The translations under genes were made by a program, and so were the position numbers. This document shows, piece after piece, positions 6,094-8,261 of a DNA stretch of 8,261 nt (position 1 is the stretch's first letter; the number at the start of each line of letters is the position of its first letter). The notes under the pieces are model-generated. The model saw only the letters and a program-made list of their open reading frames with translations, ran no database searches and had not been told where the DNA came from. This DNA comes from an uncultured Collinsella sp. (GTDB lineage: Bacteria > Actinomycetota > Coriobacteriia > Coriobacteriales > Coriobacteriaceae). The stretch lies in assembly GCA_902495545.1 (NCBI GenBank), contig CABUXM010000086.1:1-8261 (forward strand), in the 5' to 3' direction.

Positions 6094-8261
6094 ATGGCGA
6101 ACACCCAGAACTATATTAACCACCTGCTGCAGAACACCGGCATTACGCCGGCATGCAGCGAAGAAGAGCGCTTGGCTGCCGAGGATATCGCTCAGATCTT
6201 CCGCAACCACGGCTTTGATCCCGAGGTTCAGGAGTTCAATGCCCCGGCGCCCAGTAGGTTGGCATTTGCCGTTACCGGTATTCTTGCGTTTGCCGGCGCC
6301 CTACTGATGGGCATCGGCGGCGGCATCGGCTTGGTCGGCACCTTGCTGGCCATTGCCGCCGCCGTTCTTTACGTGCTCGAACGCACGGGCCACCCCGTGG
6401 TTTCGCGCCTGGGCAAGACGGGCGTGAGCCAAAATGTCATCGCCTACCACAAGGCCTCGGGCCCGCTCGCGTCTCCGCGCAACCGCCCGGTGGTCGTTGT
6501 CGCACACTACGACTCTCCCCGTGCTGAGTTGCTCGCCCGCGAGCCCTATGCTTCTTATCGTGCGCTCATCGCCAAGCTGCTGCCCGTTGCCACGGTTGCC
6601 CCTGCTGCCGTTGCCATCTTGCGTATCCTGCCGCTCCCCGGCGCGCTCAAGGTTCTGCTGTGGATTGTCGCGATCCTCGCTTCCCTCGTTGCGCTCGCCA
6701 ACGCGGCAAACATCATTTCTAACCGCTACATTCTTCCCTATACGTCCGGCGCGGTGTGCAACAAGTCTTCTGTCGCCGCTATGCTCGGCGTTATGGACAA
6801 CGTTGCTCCCTTCCAAGGCGAAAACGAGTTTCCCGACGATGTTCCGTTCGATACCTATTTTGGGGAGCAGAAGCGTCGTGCCGAGGAAATGGCGCGTGCA
6901 GCGGCGGAGTATGCCGCGGCCCAGCAGCAAAACGACTACGGCAACACCATCGAGTACGAAGAGCCTACCTACGCCGAGGACGAGTTCGGTCAGCCGATTG
7001 CTCCCGACGCTCAGACCGAGCCCGAACAGGGCGAGGCTTTCGACGAGCAGATCGAGGGCTTTGAGGGTGCGTCTGCCGACGAGACGCTGATTGGCGCCAT
7101 CGTGCCCGAGGATCAGAATCAGGCTGTCCAGGCCGAAGAGTTCAATGACGAGGTTCCCGCTGCCGAGCCGGCGGAGGAGCCCGTCGCGGCCGAGCCCGAG
7201 CCCAAGCTCTATCGCAATGCCGCCGGCAACATCCGCTTTGGTTCGGATGCCATCCGTGCGCTCGGAATGCTTCCCGAGTCCTGCACGCTCGATTACGAGG
7301 AGGGCGAGGAGCCGACGTTTGAGCCCGAGCCTGCGCCCGTTGTCACTGCGGATGATGAGTCTGCCGCGGTTACCGCTGCCGTTGCCGAGCCCGAGGCGGT
7401 GTCTGCGATCGATCCCGCGGCAGGACTGGACATTTTGGCTCCCGCCGCGCCGGCGCAAGACGTTGCGGACGAGTCTGACGACGATTACGTTGAACAGCCG
7501 GGGCGCGTGTCTTACGAGAGCGATACTGATTTCTCGGCCGAGATTCCCGCGGCAACGCCCCATGCCGATATTGCATCCGCGTTCTCTTCGATTGGCGCCA
7601 GCGCTTCCAACTTCTTTAAGGGTGCGCTTGCAAAGGGCAAGAAATTTGTCGACGATTTCGAGGAGAAGCGCGCTGCCGCACGCGAGGCTGCCGAGCAGGA
7701 GGCTATCGCTCAGCAGCAGGCAGCCGAGGCGGCACGTGAGCTCGCGGCGCAAGAGTTCGAGCAGAACGAGGCTGTGCAGTCCGTGCCCGTCGACGCCGCC
7801 GAAGCTACAACGTCCTTTGAGTCCCAGCAACCGACGTCCGCGGATGTTGTTGAGGCAACAACGTCTTTCGAGGCTCAGCAGCACGTCGATAGCACCATGT
7901 CGTTTGATGCCGCGAAGTTCGATTCCACGATAACGTTTGAAAAGCAGGGCACCGCGATTGCTGAGCCCCTTCCTGTTTCCGATGAACAGGGCGACGCGGT
8001 GGACGATGACGAGCCCATTGATGCTGCCGAAATTCAGGATGCTGCCGAGGACGAGTCCGTCGAGGCCAACTCTGACGAAGAGCAATACGCGGCAGCCGAT
8101 CAAGGTGATTCGACCGAGGCCGAGCAGGAGGAAGTGTCTGTGGTTTCCGAGACTCTCGAAACGGATGAGTCGAGGCCTTACTCCACGCAGATTTTCACCA
8201 TGCCGACCCCGAGTGGTTCCGGTGCCACGGTTGCCGATGTCGCTCCCACCCAGGACGAAAC
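6094..8261 (+). CDS. M28-like peptidase with membrane hairpins and a long acidic insertion (3' end outside window)
   Basis: An open frame of 722 codons that continues beyond the window. Residues 1-50 resemble the start of M28 zinc aminopeptidases (EEERLAAEDIAQIFRNHGFD, 23-42). Two hydrophobic hairpins follow, at ~55-94 and ~160-206. Between them is VVVVAHYDSPR (133-143), where His138 and Asp140 match the M28 HxD metal site. YTSGAVCNKSSVAAMLGVMD (216-235) aligns with the GANDN/GADDD block, but Cys222 stands where the metal-bridging Asp is expected. From ~241 to the window end the protein is acidic and Ala/Glu/Pro/Gln-rich, probably disordered, with helical stretches at ~255-280 and ~513-557 and more structured-looking islands at ~371-398 and ~493-522. 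The remaining catalytic residues (Glu, Glu/Asp, His) are not present up to 722, so they must lie after the insertion or be missing. No signal peptide. With N-in topology both motif-bearing blocks would be cytoplasmic. The M28 relation rests on motifs only; a non-catalytic scaffold is an alternative. Confidence 0.65.
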   Translation, partial: MANTQNYINHLLQNTGITPACSEEERLAAEDIAQIFRNHGFDPEVQEFNAPAPSRLAFAVTGILAFAGALLMGIGGGIGLVGTLLAIAAAVLYVLERTGHPVVSRLGKTGVSQNVIAYHKASGPLASPRNRPVVVVAHYDSPRAELLAREPYASYRALIAKLLPVATVAPAAVAILRILPLPGALKVLLWIVAILASLVALANAANIISNRYILPYTSGAVCNKSSVAAMLGVMDNVAPFQGENEFPDDVPFDTYFGEQKRRAEEMARAAAEYAAAQQQNDYGNTIEYEEPTYAEDEFGQPIAPDAQTEPEQGEAFDEQIEGFEGASADETLIGAIVPEDQNQAVQAEEFNDEVPAAEPAEEPVAAEPEPKLYRNAAGNIRFGSDAIRALGMLPESCTLDYEEGEEPTFEPEPAPVVTADDESAAVTAAVAEPEAVSAIDPAAGLDILAPAAPAQDVADESDDDYVEQPGRVSYESDTDFSAEIPAATPHADIASAFSSIGASASNFFKGALAKGKKFVDDFEEKRAAAREAAEQEAIAQQQAAEAARELAAQEFEQNEAVQSVPVDAAEATTSFESQQPTSADVVEATTSFEAQQHVDSTMSFDAAKFDSTITFEKQGTAIAEPLPVSDEQGDAVDDDEPIDAAEIQDAAEDESVEANSDEEQYAAADQGDSTEAEQEEVSVVSETLETDESRPYSTQIFTMPTPSGSGATVADVAPTQDE
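6814..8261 (+). other. Low-complexity acidic insertion within the M28-like protein
   Basis: Residues 241 to at least 722 are dominated by Glu, Asp, Ala, Pro, Gln and Val, with few aromatics. Charged Ala/Gln-rich helices (EEKRAAAREAAEQEAIAQQQ at 523-542) suggest a single long helix or coiled coil. The reading frame stays open throughout and codon choice resembles the other genes, so this is translated sequence and not an intergenic artefact. Confidence 0.7.
7804..7941 (+). repeat. Degenerate Thr-x-Ser/Thr-Phe-Glu/Asp peptide repeats
   Basis: Four related peptides occur in the acidic tail: TTSFE (572-576), TTSFE (589-593), TMSFD (601-605) and TITFE (612-616), their Phe residues 17, 12 and 11 apart. 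The first two also share the context EATTSFE(S/A)QQ and lie exactly 51 bases apart at DNA level, suggesting internal duplication. The function is unknown; they look like short binding or phosphorylation motifs. Confidence 0.55.

Noticed and set aside
6434..7933. Two consecutive forward frames (6434-7090 and 7091-7933) rich in Ser, Arg and Pro
   Set aside because: They are out-of-frame readings of the M28-like gene with no ribosome binding site and Arg/Ser/Pro-rich composition typical of shifted GC-rich coding DNA.
6301..8103. A 600-codon open frame on the minus strand, rich in Leu, Gly and Arg
   Set aside because: It is antisense to the M28-like gene, codon for codon. GAG, GAA and GCC codons on the coding strand read as Leu, Phe and Gly on the other, so stops are rare by composition. 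It has no recognisable domain, and the forward frame has a ribosome binding site and family motifs.

Overview
The window looks like chromosomal DNA of a GC-rich Gram-positive actinobacterium, most probably a gut Coriobacteriia member such as Collinsella. This is an inference from protein style and codon use; there is no rRNA or other marker gene to settle it. It holds five protein-coding genes packed tightly. I see no RNA genes, insertion sequences, CRISPR arrays or phage genes.

Positions 1-118 are a leader with a plausible sigma-70-type promoter and a strong ribosome binding site. It drives ddl (119-1084), a complete D-alanine--D-alanine ligase of cell-wall synthesis. The ddl stop overlaps the start of a dinG-type gene (1078-3972), which encodes a DEDDh 3'-5' exonuclease fused to an XPD/DinG superfamily 2 helicase. 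Its catalytic residues, and four cysteines placed like an iron-sulfur cluster, all appear intact. The two genes form one rightward, translationally coupled unit.

Convergent to it is a leftward two-gene operon encoding two HTH-WYL regulators, 340 aa (4873-5895) and 305 aa (3969-4886), which overlap by 14 bases. Gene order, the N-terminal HTH of the first and the internal motifs of the second resemble the actinobacterial PafB/PafC pair, which activates LexA-independent DNA-damage genes. The stop codons of dinG and the pafC-like gene overlap (3969-3972), leaving no room for a terminator between the converging units. A repair helicase-nuclease next to damage-type regulators suggests a functional link, but the sequence does not prove one.

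A 198-base divergent region (5896-6093) separates the WYL operon from a rightward gene that starts at 6094 and runs off the window. The region contains a candidate leftward promoter, a 9-base direct repeat 42 bases apart, a TATACT -10-like box, and a sequence resembling the RecA-NDp (PafBC-dependent) promoter layout.

The last gene is the most unusual one. Its first ~240 residues look like the start of an M28-type zinc peptidase (HYD motif; GAVCNKSS where GANDN/GADDD is expected) interrupted by two hydrophobic hairpins. After residue ~240 comes at least 480 residues of acidic, Ala/Glu/Pro/Gln-rich, probably disordered sequence. The peptidase fold seems to be split by this insertion, and the position of the metal-bridging aspartate is a cysteine.
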